DNA from: Branchiostoma floridae
Taxonomy: Eukaryota; Chordata; Leptocardii; Amphioxiformes; Branchiostomatidae
Reading direction: 5' to 3'
Assembly (NCBI RefSeq): GCF_000003815.2
Contig: NC_049980.1
Coordinates: 9,321,695-9,385,694, forward strand
Length of the DNA stretch: 64,000 nucleotides
Shown: positions 1 to 11,600 of the stretch, piece by piece
How positions within the stretch are numbered: the first letter of the stretch is position 1
Layout: each line of letters begins with the position of its first letter
The notes under the pieces: model-generated
Seen by the model: only the letters and a program-made list of their open reading frames with translations
Database searches by the model: none
What the model was told of the DNA's origin: nothing
Program-made: the position numbers and the translations under genes

Positions 1-35
1 ATTAGCATCTTCTTTGTGGATAATTTTTGTGTGTA

Positions 36-234
36 CTAGTTTACCTTTTTTTCGCGGGGCAACCTACTTTCCATTTTGTCAATTTTGTTTTGACATTTTG
101 GGATGTCGTGTCGACAGAGTCTGAGACGGTGGTTTCGGATTTCAATATTTTCAATATACACATTGTATTTCATTGTTTGAAACCACCTTTTTAAATGCAA
201 CGGATTTAGGTTACCCTGCGGATAAAGGTGAACT
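36..234. repeat. Fold-back MITE family A, copy 1
   Basis: The left end CTAGTTTACCTTT...CGGGGCAACCTAC is complementary to the right end GGTTACCCTGCGGATAAAGGTGAACTAA. Three more copies with the same ends lie at 3511-3702, 39199-39365 and 43134-43330. No coding capacity. This copy sits inside the LINE 3' region and is shared with LINE copy 2, so it predates the amplification or duplication of that region. Confidence 0.65.
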
Positions 235-1122
235 AATGTGATAAAATTGTTTTATCTAATTCCTAATTATCCATGTCAAAGAGATAATCCGATTTGGAAT
301 TTACGCCATATGGTTTACTTTTTTCTTGGAATTTACATACAAAGGAGACAGGTTAAATGTATGGTTCCTGATTGGTGGAGTATTGATGGTTCAGTTTCCA
401 CCACCAACTACAGTTTCTACACATAATTAGGGATCGGTCCCCCCAAAAGATGACATTCTGTTACTCACGATTATGCAGACCATGCAGTCCGACAGTCAAG
501 TGCAGATGACTCTTATCTGATTTATCATATGACAGATTTATCATATCACACCAGCAAAGACTGAATTGCGTTCCGTCCAAAAATGAATCTATGACAATAC
601 TAGTGTGTCATTCTATGGGTAATTGGTCTTTTAGACTAACCGATCGCGACGAGAGAATTAAGATAGAGGAATGTTGTTTAAGAAACGCTATTGCTATGTG
701 CCCATTCTGTGAAAATTTGGGTATAATACATGTATTTCAGTTTGGGTTGTGTAAAGTTGTTTTTTTCATAATGTCATATCAAGGAGCTTTTATCCTAATA
801 AAAGCTCCTTGGTCATGTGAACTTTCACTATACTATATTGTGTTTCCCATGAAGTTGTGTTGTGTTTTGATGGGTCAATGTGCCTGGAATAAAAAGTCCA
901 ACTAAATGAAAGGACGTACAACGTCGCACGATATATTACCGAGGAAGCTGCAATAAAACAGTGTTTTGCTTTTTGTCACAGCGTCTCTAAACGCATCAAA
1001 GTTCGAGTTTCGATCGTCGTCACTATTCTGTTGATTTTCGGACATTCAAACCAAACGCTATCAACTGGATCTATAGGACATCAACATGATTCATCTACTA
1101 GTAGTTGAGTCATGTACATGTT

Positions 1123-1539
1123 TTAGTTGATTGTGATTTTCCGTCCGTACCAAACATATTGTATCTTCCCGGTACATTTAACAGGTAGCATGTCGTTAAG
1201 ATCTAACTGAGAAGTAGCGTAATTGCATCGGAAAATCAAGAAACCTCCCCATCTTGCAAACAAGTGCTCTTTTTCTTTTGATGGGTCCATTACAAATCTT
1301 TTAATCCATATGGCTTTTAAGGCCTTGTTCATTACATTAAAATCGATCATTTTAAGTCCACCTTGACATTTTTTGCCAATCAGAGTTTTCATTTTTACTT
1401 TTGGAGGTTTCTCTCGCCAGATATACTTGAATATGTATTCGTTTACTTGTTTTACAAATTGGGGAGGGACATGCATGACTGAACAAATATAGATCAACTT
1501 AGAGATGCCGATGGTTTTCACAATCAATATCCCGACCAA
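1123..1539 (-). pseudogene. L1/Tx1-type LINE ORF2, C-terminal fragment
   Basis: The 138-residue reading frame has the layout seen after the reverse-transcriptase palm in L1-clade ORF2 proteins. There is a K-I/L-x-I-x-K-T/S-x-x-x-S-K-L-x-Y helix (here LIVKTIGISKLIYICS), then MHVPPQFVKQVN, then a W-rich segment, TLIGKKCQGGLKMID and NKALKAIWIKR. Upstream (higher coordinates) the frame is broken by a stop and frameshift near 1540-1560, then lost in the assembly gap. The endonuclease and RT catalytic motifs are not visible, so this is a non-functional remnant or the visible tail of a longer copy. Class is secure; the exact clade (L1 versus Tx1) is not. Confidence 0.8.
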
Positions 1540-1591
1540 TCAGGTCAAGTTTCGTTGTTTTCATATGCTGCACGCTTGTACCATTTTTGTA

Positions 1592-1976
1592 NNNNNNNNN
1601 NNNNNNNNNNNNNNNNNNNNNNNNNNNNNNNNNNNNNNNNNNNNNNNNNNNNNNNNNNNNNNNNNNNNNNNNNNNNNNNNNNNNNNNNNNNNNNNNNNNN
1701 NNNNNNNNNNNNNNNNNNNNNNNNNNNNNNNNNNNNNNNNNNNNNNNNNNNNNNNNNNNNNNNNNNNNNNNNNNNNNNNNNNNNNNNNNNNNNNNNNNNN
1801 NNNNNNNNNNNNNNNNNNNNNNNNNNNNNNNNNNNNNNNNNNNNNNNNNNNNNNNNNNNNNNNNNNNNNNNNNNNNNNNNNNNNNNNNNNNNNNNNNNNN
1901 NNNNNNNNNNNNNNNNNNNNNNNNNNNNNNNNNNNNNNNNNNNNNNNNNNNNNNNNNNNNNNNNNNNNNNNNNNNN
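1592..1976. other. Assembly gap
   Basis: A run of 385 Ns. It interrupts the L1-like LINE, so the 5' extent of that element cannot be read. Confidence 0.99.
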
Positions 1977-2696
1977 GAGAGAGGACGTGGTTGGCGGAGT
2001 GCAGGGTAAGAGAAGAACAATTTCCGACCGACTAATTACAGCAATTTACTGGCGCGAATCGGAAAAAAAAACATGCGTCATAGGAATGAAGAAAGAGAAA
2101 GGCCTGATTAACAGATTTTTCGTCGCTGAATCATACAAAATTACCAACATCATATAACTGTAAAATTGATGGTTTTATTGTTTCTTATCTTTATACATCT
2201 GATTTAAATCATACACAAAACAACGCGCATATGGGACTATGATGCGCATAAATTTTACACAGCCCTCTGTATAATAGCAATGCTGCGAAATTTCTTCCTT
2301 AGACTTAAACGTTAACGTTACGTCCATCTTGAAGTTCTTCATCAGTTGCAGTTGTCCACCGTTTTCAGCAAGGTTATTCAACCTCTTTGGTCTCAGTCAG
2401 AATACTTGCACGGTGGCAGCCTCACCAATCTGTAAACATTTAATCAATAATTGTTAATATCATTATTAAATAACCAATTTATTATTAATGAACTAGTGGG
2501 ATAGGTCTCTCAATTGACCCACTTTATGTATTACAAACATGGTGTTACGATCTGTCTGGAGGGACTCTAAGATATTATGTTTTCCCTCACGGGATACGTT
2601 TAGAATTTTTAAAGCCTTTACAAGGGCCTACTCTAATTATATAAGTATCTAATAGGTACATGTACAATCAGAATGCATTGTCGTGTAAAATCAAAT
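1977..2696. other. Intergenic, nothing recognised
   Basis: About 720 bases of AT-rich sequence after the gap. A 68-codon minus-strand frame (2175-2381) shows no recognisable domain. No RNA gene or repeat recognised. Confidence 0.4.
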
Positions 2697-2908
2697 ACCT
2701 GTAAATGCAGAAATGTTCGCGGTGGATTAATGTTCGCGGTTTTCGCGGTGACCACTTAACCGCGAACTTAAAACCACCGCGAACATTTTTCTATTATGGT
2801 ATAAGACTGCAGTCTATGGTGTTACCGCGAATTTAAAACCACCGCGAAATGTCCTTTTTCCGCTACCGCGAATTTAAATCCCCGCGAACTTAAATACATT
2901 TACAGTAC
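2697..2908. repeat. Fold-back MITE family B, full copy
   Basis: The element opens with ACCTGTAAATGCAGAAATG and closes with the complement AAATACATTTACAGT. The interior is made of repeated GTTCGCGGTGG / CCACCGCGAAC blocks that fold back on each other. The same family recurs at 17702-18261 (interrupted), 23393-23487 (shortened) and 30896-31086 (eroded). This copy is the least mutated in its CpGs and so is probably the youngest. Non-coding. Confidence 0.75.
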
Positions 2909-3469
2909 TAACGTTAGTACTTGGCGGTGGGGGGGGGGGGTCTTCTTTTTCTGCGCCCCTGAAAGAATGACTTGCAGACACTCTGGCAATTTGCGATTCC
3001 AAAATTAGCCATGATGTTTGAAATGAAAACGTGATCTTGCTTGTTTTCGTACGACCCAGGGTCGGAGGATGATATCATGGTTTGTCGGGGTCAGGAGGTC
3101 AAAGTCCGTGACCCTGGGTGGCTGTTACATCCTGTTGTCAGCACCCACTAGACTGTGGCCACACGTCCAGCTTTGTTTACCATACCGTCTGGGGACGTCC
3201 ACTTTGTAGTCTCAAGCGAAAATAATAGAAATTAGGTCAAATAGACTGTATAATTGGTTCTTGCAACTCATGATTGGCTTTCTATATCTTCTTGCGTAAT
3301 TTTCTTTCGTTGCAAACTTTTCATTCCTGTGTTACCATGGCACAAATACAAATACAAAGAAAGTACAATGAATGACCAAAATGTCCAGAACATGGACGAA
3401 AATTAAGTCTAGCCAAGGAAAATGTGCATGAGTTTAAATTTTGATTTGACGATTATGTACCAATAAATC
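2909..3469. other. Intergenic, nothing recognised
   Basis: Contains a G homopolymer at about 2929-2940 and otherwise unremarkable sequence. No supported gene. Confidence 0.4.
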
Positions 3470-3510
3470 AGCAATCTTCTTTGTGGATAATTTTTTTGTA
3501 ACTTTTGTAA

Positions 3511-3702
3511 CTAGGTTACCTTTATTCGCGGGGCAACCTACTTTCCGTTTTGTCAATTTTGTTTTCACATTTTGGGATGTCATGTCGACAGACGGTGGTT
3601 TCAGATTGCAATATTTTCAATATACACCTTGTATTGCATTGTTTTAAACCACATTTTTAAATACAACGGATTTAGGTTACCCTGCGGATAAAGGTGAACT
3701 AA
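3511..3702. repeat. Fold-back MITE family A, copy 2
   Basis: Starts CTAGGTTACCTTTATTCGCG and ends CCCTGCGGATAAAGGTGAAC. It occupies the same position in LINE copy 2 as the 36-234 element does in copy 1. Confidence 0.65.
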
Positions 3703-4161
3703 TGTGATAATATTGTTTTATCTAATTCCTAATTATCCATGTCAAAGAGATAATCCGATTCGGGAATTACGCCTTATGGTTTGCTTTTTTCTTGGAATTT
3801 ACATACAAAGAAGGAGGCATGTTAAATGTATCATCGCGGCTAATGATTGGCGGAGTATTGATGGTTCAGTTTGAACAGTTTCTACACATAATTAGGAACC
3901 CCCCCCCCCCAAAAAAAAGACGACATTCTGTTACTCACGAACATGCAGACCAGTCCGACAGTCAAGTGCAGATGACTCATGTAGTAGATTTATCATCTCA
4001 AGCAGAGTTGCGTTCCGTCCAAAAATGAATCTATGACAGTACTAGTGTGTCATTCTATGGGCAATTAGTCTTTTAGACTAACCGATCGCGAAGAGAGAAA
4101 GAAGAAACTATATTGATGAAATGTTTCTTTCTACTTTTTATTAGAAACGTATATAGATTTC

Positions 4162-4162
4162 A

Positions 4163-4200
<38 letters not shown>
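4162..4200. repeat. (CT)n(TA)n microsatellite
   Basis: A CT run passes directly into a TA run. Absent at the corresponding place in LINE copy 1, so it arose or expanded after the copies separated. Confidence 0.9.
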
Positions 4201-4713
4201 GTGTCCATTCCGAAAATATGAGTAAGTCCCAATTACATACGTACACTGTATTTCAGTTTTGGTTATATTATTCTTATCATAATGACATTTAAGAACACAA
4301 TGAGCTTTCACTCTAATATGTTGTTATGTGATTAGTTTATTTGCAAGGACATTTTTGTTGTATTTTTATTGGTCAATGTCTACCTGGAATAAAGAAGTCC
4401 AACACATAAACGGACGCACAGCGTCGCACTTTTATTTTATATTGCCGAGGAAGTTGCAATAAAACAATGTTTTGCTTTTCATCAATGTTTTGCCTTTTGT
4501 TTTGGTTCTTTCAAAACGCATCAAAGTTCGAATTTCGTCGTCAATGTTCTGTGAATTTTCGGACATTCAAACCAAACGCTATCAACTGGATCTATAGGAC
4601 ATCAACATGATTCATCTGCTAGTAGTTGAGTCATGTACATGTTTTTAGTTGATTGTGATTTTACGTCCGTACCAAACATATTGTATCTTCCCGGTACATT
4701 TAACAGGTAGCAC

Positions 4714-6586
4714 AACTAACGCTCAGTGCTGCTCGGATACATGTCGGCGCACATGGGTAAGGCGGCTGAATAACATACAAATACCGTATTCAAATGTTGT
4801 TCTTAGATTTTACGGGCGCTAGAAATTACTTTCTTTACACTAATAATCAGTTGTCTGATCTGATTTCTCATTATTCATTGATTTATATCTAGAATTCTAA
4901 AAGAAAAATTCTAATAAATCATGAGGATTATATGACGTTTCAAGGAGGAAAACCAATGAAATAAAAGCGTTGACAACATGACGAATCAAAAGTACATAAG
5001 AGTCGGAGAAAAATGTTGATTACGGAGTAAACACATGGTAATATTACGATCACAAATTCGAACCGGGACCCGTTTACGGAACGAAAAGTGAACGTATATA
5101 TATCAAGAAATTTACATTATTATGATCACAATTATTTCCTTTTTCTTTACCATTTTTTGTGTTTTGTTGTCTTTTGATATCATACTTTTTGTTCCCGCAA
5201 ACTACCCGGCCGGGCATCGGTTTGGAAATGTAACCACATAGGCATAAGTTATAGCCTTGGTATCGAGGACATCCTATAAATCCAAGCTTATATAGAGCCT
5301 GCCAGGAACAATATGGAGAGGTTCAACATATAGGAGACCTTGCTGTCAGTGCGTCCGTTGACGAGGCTACTTGCCACACGATTTGTTACGCTCTAATTTG
5401 GTTCCGACCACATTTTAGCATCCCGGGGACAATTTAGCGTGGAGGAAAACTCACTGTAGTTCCTGGGGGAAATAACTAATTTTCCGGCACTGTGCACCTG
5501 AGTGCTGGCCCATTTATTGTGATGTTGTCGCAGGATTGCTCGTTCCTGAGATGTGATTTTTACGCTACTGACCAGCACACGGACACGTCTTACTGACCAC
5601 AGATAGCCCATTTGTCGCCAGCCAATATTATAGAAATTAATACATAATGTTAAGTGTACATCTCAAGCGGTCTTTATGTATGCCAGTGCCATACGATGAT
5701 GTTTGATTTTTTCTTTCAACAGTGTCCTACAGAAATATGAATAGGATTTGTGTTTTTCTCTATAACGTACAGGATATGTAATTCTTTCTTGAATATGGAA
5801 ATAAATTAATACGTCCAATAGGCAGAAACTAATTATGCGCCAAAGTTTCCCAATCCCTACCTTGCCCACAATATACTACAATAAAAACCACCGACAGTAC
5901 ATGCGTATGGATTCCTAAAAAGCAGTAAAATTTGGTCAAATATGGAGATTCATATGCAATACTACCACATATGAAGGCAGATGTGTTCAATATGATATCA
6001 TGTTCTGTCATATATATGCCTATATAGGTGAATTTATATAATTCATATGCAACTCCTGGCAAAAATGGGACGATATCATACTATGGGACGATACCATACT
6101 TTCCTGAACAAGCATAGTGTTATTACATTGTAATACTAGTATACCGGCCCGTAACCGTTATTTAGACTACTTCTTTAGAATTGTTAGCTATTAGCAATGC
6201 ATGTAGTTCAACTACCATATATGTATATATATAAGTTGCCATACATTGTACCTGTTACAGTCATGCGTCGTGCAATAAATTCTTCACTGCGTTGTCACCA
6301 TGTAACTCCACTATGACCGGCTAAGGTTAGTCCTTACAATATCTGCAGCTGTGTTGACACTACAAAAGTACGGAAACTTTTGTAAGATCTCCCGCTGTTC
6401 TTTAGAAAGTCAATGATCAAACCCAATCACAAAAGGTGGGACATACAATATAACCAGGGAGGGTAGTTTGAGTATAATTGGCATAGGAATCGTATCACAA
6501 GTTTGAGAACATTTGTATTACTTCGATTCCTCAAGGTCAAAATGAGTTTATGTTATTTTTTTTTTACCTCGTAATATCTTCTGTTT
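4714..6586. other. Intergenic, nothing recognised
   Basis: AT-rich sequence with short random reading frames only. No repeat family shared with the rest of the window was recognised, and no RNA gene was seen. Confidence 0.4.
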
Positions 6587-6961
6587 GTGTTGAATCTTTT
6601 TACCTCATTTTTTTCTTCAAATTTCTTTTACAACGAGAGTAGCGTCTTCGAGTTTCAACATCCATCGAACCCTCTTGAAGTTGTCCCTTTGAAGTTGCAA
6701 ATGTTAATTGGAAAAGGATTAGTGTCTCATAGTAAACAAAGCAAAGTTTCATATCAACACATAAAGATCAAAGCAGTATGTTGTGGACACATTTCTGACG
6801 GACACTCGGTCAAGTTCATGGCACATTCTTCAGTGTACACGTGTGGTGTTTTGAAAATTCAATGTACAAACAATGACGTTATTGACACAAAGAACGATTT
6901 TGAACACATTATGGCAAAGTTCCCACATCTGTGTGTGGAAAACAATTTGACGCGAGTTTAA
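6587..6961 (+). pseudogene. Possible YqaJ-type exonuclease remnant
   Basis: A 124-codon frame ends ...GVLKIQC...(about 23 residues)...LCVENNLTRV. The spacing of a G-V/L-x-E/K-I/V-K/Q-C element followed by a conserved CxE...L resembles the core of YqaJ/lambda-exonuclease-like domains. These are common in invertebrate transposon-derived genes, usually as G-x-L-E-I-K-C-P. Here the catalytic E is replaced (K) and the P is missing. No upstream catalytic D or downstream continuation is seen, and the frame stops immediately. If the reading is right it is a dead fragment; it could also be a chance open frame. Confidence 0.25.
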
Positions 6962-7789
6962 GCTCAATTAATGAGAGAATGTAAGCATCATTTTTCATAT
7001 AGCCCCATTGTTAAGCACGACATTTCAATGCGAGCATTATGTTACGTTAGTGAATCTGTAAACCACGGCTTTGTATGTGTGGACTTCGGTCCGGTGCGTC
7101 AGTGTGGAATTATGTGACCCCCTGAACCCCAATTTGTGCCGCTCTACATCACACTATTTCATCACTAGATATACTTTCCGCTGATCCAGTTTAATCCACC
7201 ATACATGGTCAATGCCAACTGTATCCGGGCGATATGGCAAACATGAGGGTCTATAGTGAATGCTTTATTTTCATAGACAGGCAAAACGTTGTCCGTTTAT
7301 GAATATTGCATACCACAAACGTTGAAACACTAGAGTTTGTTTCCATTTTTCCTGTTCATACAGGTTACAATTTTAATACAGTGCCATTCATTTGTAACAT
7401 GGTAGAAATATGCCAACAGCGATAAAATGAATTGCTTTTTTCGTGCAGTTCCTGAATTGTAAAAGTAGCACGAAATGTTTGTGACACGTTTTACGCATGC
7501 AATCTATCTTGTATGCTTTGCTTGCTGTGTGGGAGTTTGCGTAGTTTTAACAAGAGCCACAAATCAGGCAGAAAATATGGTGATGCGTTTTGTTGCACAA
7601 ACTTTGTAATCGCTCAATTCATCATCTGATGTCTTGCGATGAGGTTATTGGTCCGATACGTCATTGGTAATTGGTCATCGATTGAATCACACAAAAGTAA
7701 AGGTTGTTAGTATGCGGAATAAGTTTATTTTCGTGTTAGTAAACGTGCTAACGAAGCAGTTAAGTTATCGATCTGATAAAATCTCAGAG
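6962..7789. other. Intergenic, upstream of the spectraplakin promoter
   Basis: No gene, repeat family or RNA recognised. GC content rises sharply after about 7800. Confidence 0.4.
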
Positions 7790-8340
7790 CATCAATGAAT
7801 AGGTGATTGATCGGTACGAGGGGGTGTGTGGAGTTGTGGGAAGAGCGGAGAGTCCGTCGGCCATATTTTGAATTTCAGCTGACCGCGCGTCAGACTGACT
7901 GCCGGGTTTGTACAAGCCGAGCACGCGCTAAACATCGCTTCGGCTGCACCTGAATCTGGGACACAAACCTGGATTGCACCTGAATCTGGGACACAAACCT
8001 GGATTACTGCAGAGATCAGACACTCGGATTTACCTGGAGATAACGGTCCGGGCGGAGGTGAGATTCCCCTCGGGCGGAGGCAGCTGTGAGGCCCGAGGCG
8101 AGCCCGACCATCGTGCGGTGCATGCGGCTCGGGGCTTGGCACGTGTGTGATATCCCGGGAATCTCACAGCCCGGTGTTGTAGGTTTTAAATTCATAGGCA
8201 CGTCAAAATCTATCATCGTCTGATTCCTCGAGGAAGGAGGACGGGGACTACTTTCTACGAGGAGGATATCTCCGCGATCTTGTAGCCATTTTCCTCGCGT
8301 GACCGAAGGTTGCACGACTGTCACCAATTGTTAGTCTGTT
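7790..8340 (+). promoter_or_regulatory. CpG-rich promoter / 5' UTR region of the spectraplakin
   Basis: GC and CpG content jump relative to the flanks. A strong donor-like site, GCGGAG|GTGAGA, lies at 8057/8058. That would let a non-coding leader exon splice to the acceptor at 8474. No TATA box was identified. Long minus-strand frames here are a by-product of high GC. The transcription start is not determined. Confidence 0.4.
7945..8004. repeat. 30-base tandem duplication
   Basis: Two identical 30-base units beginning TGCACCTGAATCTGGGACAC sit head to tail inside the CpG-rich region. Confidence 0.9.
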
Positions 8341-8474
8341 TCATCCACATCTGGAAAATGTGTCAAATCGTCCCTCGTGGATTTACCTGCAGTTCTGTAT
8401 GACAGAAACACGTTTTAAATTTGGGAGTTTTTACTGTTTGAGTTTGACTTGATGTCCTTCTCGTCTGTGTCTAG

Positions 8475-8638
8475 CGACGACGGCAGCGGGTCGTTCCCGT
8501 GGCACCGTACGGCGGCTGGAGGCATGGCGGAGCGGGGACGGACGGCAGGCGACCCGCCCGGCTCCCCTTCCCGCCGGTGGGAGGGCTCCTCTGTGCAGGT
8601 GTTGGACCCCGCCGATAGGGCCGTCATCAGGATAGCAG
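8475..8638 (+). CDS. MACF1/DST: Spectraplakin exon 1 (N-terminal, before CH1)
   Basis: The exon ends SVQVLDPADRAVIRIA plus one base of the next codon, then a GTAAGA donor. The segment V-L-D-P-A-x-R-A-V-x-R-I-A immediately before DERD is a signature I know from vertebrate dystonin/MACF1 N-termini. It is followed in the correct phase (G|AT = Asp) by the exon at 15903. Two starts are possible. If transcription runs through, ATG 8452 gives MSFSSVSSDDG. If an upstream leader splices to the acceptor CGTCTGTGTCTAG (8474), the first in-frame ATG is 8524 (MAERGRT, G at -3 and +4). The residues before the signature are low-complexity and Gly/Ser/Pro-rich. Vertebrate isoforms can carry a membrane segment upstream of this point; none is visible here. 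Confidence 0.8.
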
Positions 8639-11600
8639 GTAAGACAAAACACTTCTCCATTTCTTCTATTTTTGCACTTGAAAAGCCACCTTTGTTTGTT
8701 CATGGGAGCAGCCAAACTTGATCAGGTCAGGGTCAAGACCTCCAGGCGACAAGTACCGCTATTTCACACCACATTTAACTACCGTAAAATCAGCCGATCA
8801 AGCAGTTTCTGCTCTTCTCCTATATTTTCACATATCAAACCTACCAAATATATAAAGGGGAGGAAGTTTTGTCTGGGCGGAGGCAAACAAGAGACAAAGA
8901 ACATGCCAAAGCCATGACGATCGCCCCCCTCCCCCTATAAAACGTTACACCTGACCATGTAACCAACACATGTTTCCCGCCGGGAGTTTAAACCCAGGCG
9001 AGCCTGCGACGTGTTCACGGTCTAACACGTATCCTGGCTACAAATTTGGTCATTTTGTTTATTTTTGAGCTCGCGGATCCCGCCCTGGGTAATCCAACAT
9101 GGTGTTGTTGTTTTGGTTGGTTTGGCATGTCGGTAACTACTGCACACTTACAGCCAGCGCCCCCCTCCCACCACCTTACAGTGTATAAAACCTTGTATAT
9201 CATAGCGTGTTGCGGGAATATTGCAGCTATATGACAGGTGTCAGGCATACATCTCATCCCAACCCACAGCGGACCCTCTTGTTTGGTGTCTCTGAGGGGT
9301 TTTGTTGGTTCCAGGCTATTTATTCCGTTTCACGCACCGTCTGGCCTCTTCTGTAAAGCCTGGTTCCAGCTTTCACAGATTTGTCACAGTTTTTTCTTGT
9401 CTCTAGTCCCCCGCTTTGGCTCACTCACAAACACCCTGGAATAAGAAGGAAGGCAGTAAATTTCTGTTTGTGATTTTTGTTTGCAGTTCAAAAGCTTAGA
9501 CATGTAAATAGAAGTAAGCCCCCCTCCAGGTAGACTGATCTGCATAACAATTGTATGCTAATTTCTATTGTGCCCTTTCTGTGGAAATCACAGCCAAACA
9601 CTGGCATTGATTCTCTTCTAGCAGAGGTTAGGTTCTGTCGTGTTTTGTACATCTTTTTATGTCATATCAAGGAGCTTTTATACAGAGCTCCTTGGTCATA
9701 TTTTGACGTCATTTCAGGCATTTTCGTAGGGATTTCTCTATTGTCAAGTTTTCTTTTTGTGTGGTTGACAAATTAATTAAAATACCTGACCAAAAGGGTA
9801 AAAATACGTAAAAAAATCCAAATCCTAACCTTTGCTGGGCGGTTTACATTTGATCTTTTCAGAGAGGAAAATAAAAAAAAAAGATTGTCTCAAGATTGTT
9901 TTTGTTTTTGATTGTCTCTTTTTCTTTTCAATTAATTACAGGACATCAGTAGAACTATTACATATACATAATGTTACATATAATTGAGTTCAGTATTGCA
10001 TATGCATTCCATCCAATTGCATGAATATAAACAGTAGCAAAATATGTAGTGAAGTCTAAAGGGTTTGCCTGAGCCCTTAGTGTATTTGTTTTTAGCTGTT
10101 GTCTTTCTTGTACAAAAGATATGGTGTGAAAAAAGTTGCATATCAAACAAGACCTACCCACATACCAAATATCAATATAATCCATCCAGGCATTCTAATA
10201 TGCTGGTAATCTACAAACACATAAACACAAAAAACATACACATGCTACCCAAAATATAACCTTCTTGGCAAAGGTAATTTAAGAAATTACCATTAGCAAT
10301 AGTACTGTATTTGTTGGAAACATGAGTTACAACAGGTTGTTCCCCATAGGGTTACGGTCTATGGCTGCAAAATTCAACCATGACCAATGAACTTGGAGTA
10401 TGGTATCATATTCCCAAGTGGACTTATAAAATGTACATTTAATACATGTACCATATTTCAAGTTCAGTGTTGAAGCAATCAGTTGCAAGATGATAGAGCA
10501 AGCTACTTTGGTACATGTATTGTTAAGAATTTCTTTAATTTAGTGCATAAAAGAACCAATCAGACAGTGGAATCCAAAGCTGTGTAAGTTTGCTCTGTTT
10601 CTCTTACGTTATGTTACAAAAGTTTCAATTCCAATGGTAAGAGTGCTATTTGATACGGGAACAGGAAGTCCAAAGGTGACACTGTTTGACAGAGCTGCCC
10701 CCCTCCCCAACGGTACAACAATGTGTTTTTGTATGATATTACTCTTGTATTGTTAAGAATAAAAAAGTCTGGCGCCTCCTTTTTTTGCCCATACCTATAA
10801 TATTCTGTTTGTTTACATCCTAATCTTTTCTTCGCTACTGAGTATATCTATTGGTCTACTGAAGTTATCATAAGTGGTAACTGTAAGTAGGTGATACAGA
10901 ATGCAGAAATGTACCCCCTAATGTATTGTCCCTGAATATACAAAACCCAACAACAATACCCTGTATAGTAATGTTGAACACATTCAGCGTTTTTTTTATT
11001 CAAGCAAATATTGTTTGGGTGTTGTCTATGCCACCTGAGGAAAACTTACCCACCCACCTCCCCATTCAAAGATCTAATCTCAATACAATAGCATTAGATC
11101 GTTAGAACATGTTTGTCACCCAACCACAAACGCACATGTTCCTTCTTGGAGAGATTGTTTACTATGGCCCTTACACCAGTGGGGTCAGAGGTATTTTATC
11201 TCCTTTGAAACCGGAGAATGTCAGACCTTTACAAAGGCCCAGGCTGCTCTTTGTAATGTATGCTGCGGTAATGTTGCCAAATTAGGGTGGACTGCTAGAC
11301 CTGGTGTTTTGAAGGGGTGTACAGGGTATTAAAATGAGGCCTCATAATTGTCATAACTGATCTGACATACCCATATCTCCATAGAAATAAGTTCTTAGGC
11401 ATGCACGGTTATTGTGACTGCTAGTGTACAGGTTAATATGTACTAGTTGGCCATGTGGCTTGTGGGAGGAATATTTACATAACCTTGGTCCCCCATCGGT
11501 AGTTGGTCCAGTCCAGCCCTTTTGTATTTTAAAAAGAGGGCATGGGAATCCGACCATTCAGAACAGAACAAATAAAAGCTTGTTTTCTGTAAGGATCTTC

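Larger units (their letters stand above)
1..1591 (-). mobile_element. L1/Tx1-like LINE, 3' portion, copy 1
   Basis: On the minus strand the right part encodes the C-terminus of an L1-type ORF2 (see 1123-1539). The rest, down to base 1, is the element's long 3' non-coding region. The same non-coding sequence recurs at about 3470-4713 with many small differences, which defines it as a repeat. The element is cut by the window edge on its 3' side and by the assembly gap on its 5' side. A MITE (36-234) lies within the non-coding part in both copies. A small hairpin with AAGGAGCTTTTA arms lies at 781-810. Confidence 0.6.
3470..4713 (-). mobile_element. L1/Tx1-like LINE, 3' portion, copy 2 (5'-truncated)
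   Basis: This is a second copy of the sequence at 1-1190, collinear and strongly similar by eye. It includes the embedded MITE A and the stretch around ACATTCAAACCAAACGCTAT. At its right end only the last few dozen bases of the ORF2 C-terminus remain, matching the plus-strand ACCAAACATATTGTATCTTC region of copy 1. Similarity stops abruptly at about 4713. That is what 5' truncation during target-primed reverse transcription produces, although a local segmental duplication would also explain two copies 2.3 kb apart. Confidence 0.6.

Noticed and set aside
7792-8327. Overlapping minus-strand frames of 103 and 116 codons in the CpG-rich region
   Set aside because: Produced by high GC and the 30-base tandem repeat. 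No domain and no splice context.
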